Source: Draconibacterium orientale | Lineage (GTDB): Bacteria; Bacteroidota; Bacteroidia; Bacteroidales; JAADGE01 | NCBI GenBank assembly: GCA_020718265.1 | Contig: DYSM01000005.1 | Location: forward strand, 1 to 12,628 | Direction: 5' to 3' | Length of the DNA stretch: 12,628 nucleotides | In this document: positions 12,602 through 12,628 of the stretch, piece after piece | Layout of the letters: each line of letters begins with the position of its first letter | Position numbering within the stretch: position 1 is the first letter of the stretch | The notes under the pieces: model-generated | Databases searched by the model: none | Seen by the model: the letters and a program-made list of their open reading frames with translations, nothing else | Told to the model about the DNA's origin: nothing | Program-made: the position numbers and the translations under genes

Positions 12602-12628
12602 AAAATCAAAATCAAAATCAAAATCAAA
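12602..12628 (+). repeat. AAAATC hexamer repeat at window end
   Basis: Four copies of AAAATC (12602-12625) run to the edge. They may belong to the A-rich leader of a gene outside the window or encode Lys-Ile repeats. The stretch 12572-12601 holds no clear hairpin. Confidence 0.6.

Noticed and set aside
1..12628. Integrase, transposase or insertion sequence
   Set aside because: No tyrosine or serine recombinase or DDE transposase motif was seen in any substantial ORF, and no terminal inverted repeats were evident.

Overview
The window looks like part of a mobile element or virus of a Bacteroidota host. It is AT-rich. Several gene starts lack a clear Shine-Dalgarno sequence but have A-rich leaders. 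At least three places carry the Bacteroidota-type -7 box TAnnTTTG or a near match (6646-6653, 7199-7206, and minus strand 8495-8488). The window contains no ribosomal or metabolic genes, no integrase, no recognised tail genes and no recognised major capsid gene, so assignment to a particular virus or plasmid group is inference.

Layout. (1) 1-255: the last codons of an upstream gene, a fragment resembling the 3' part of a tRNA-Leu that lacks its anticodon arm (possible attachment-site scar), and two hairpins. (2) 256-3646: a tight rightward operon of membrane or coiled-coil proteins around a membrane-anchored N-acetylmuramoyl-L-alanine amidase with all catalytic residues. It resembles a lysis or entry module, and one gene carries an 11-nt tandem repeat. 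(3) 3652-6600: a replication module made of a coiled-coil protein, a D5/DUF5906-like SF3 helicase and a DnaG-like Toprim primase. (4) 6601-7228: an ambiguous region with a promoter-like box, an attenuator-like terminator, interleaved inverted repeats, a possible Cys-rich secreted protein and a strong 12-bp hairpin. (5) 7229-7435: a small HTH-type protein. (6) 7432-8448, minus strand: a toxin-antitoxin pair with a Panacea-domain (DUF4065) antitoxin and a basic partner, with a palindrome and direct repeat at its promoter. (7) 8449-8843: an AT-rich divergent control region. (8) 8844-12571: a second rightward operon of large membrane-associated proteins. It begins with an LEA14-like plus transglutaminase-like protein with hydrophobic ends, followed by a highly charged protein with a C-terminal TM segment, a 56-aa Lys/Ser-rich protein, and a multi-TM protein with an acidic tail. 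The window ends in a short AAAATC repeat.

Reading the modules together, a replication cassette, a peptidoglycan hydrolase with membrane proteins, and a late-type operon rich in TM segments would fit a tailless, membrane-containing virus or a provirus relative. The toxin-antitoxin pair would be stability or anti-superinfection cargo. The hypothesis is testable: the decisive genes (major capsid protein, packaging ATPase) would have to lie outside this window. Two small genes (3491-3646, 11752-11922) are added, and several starts are moved to internal ATGs for reasons given in the entries.
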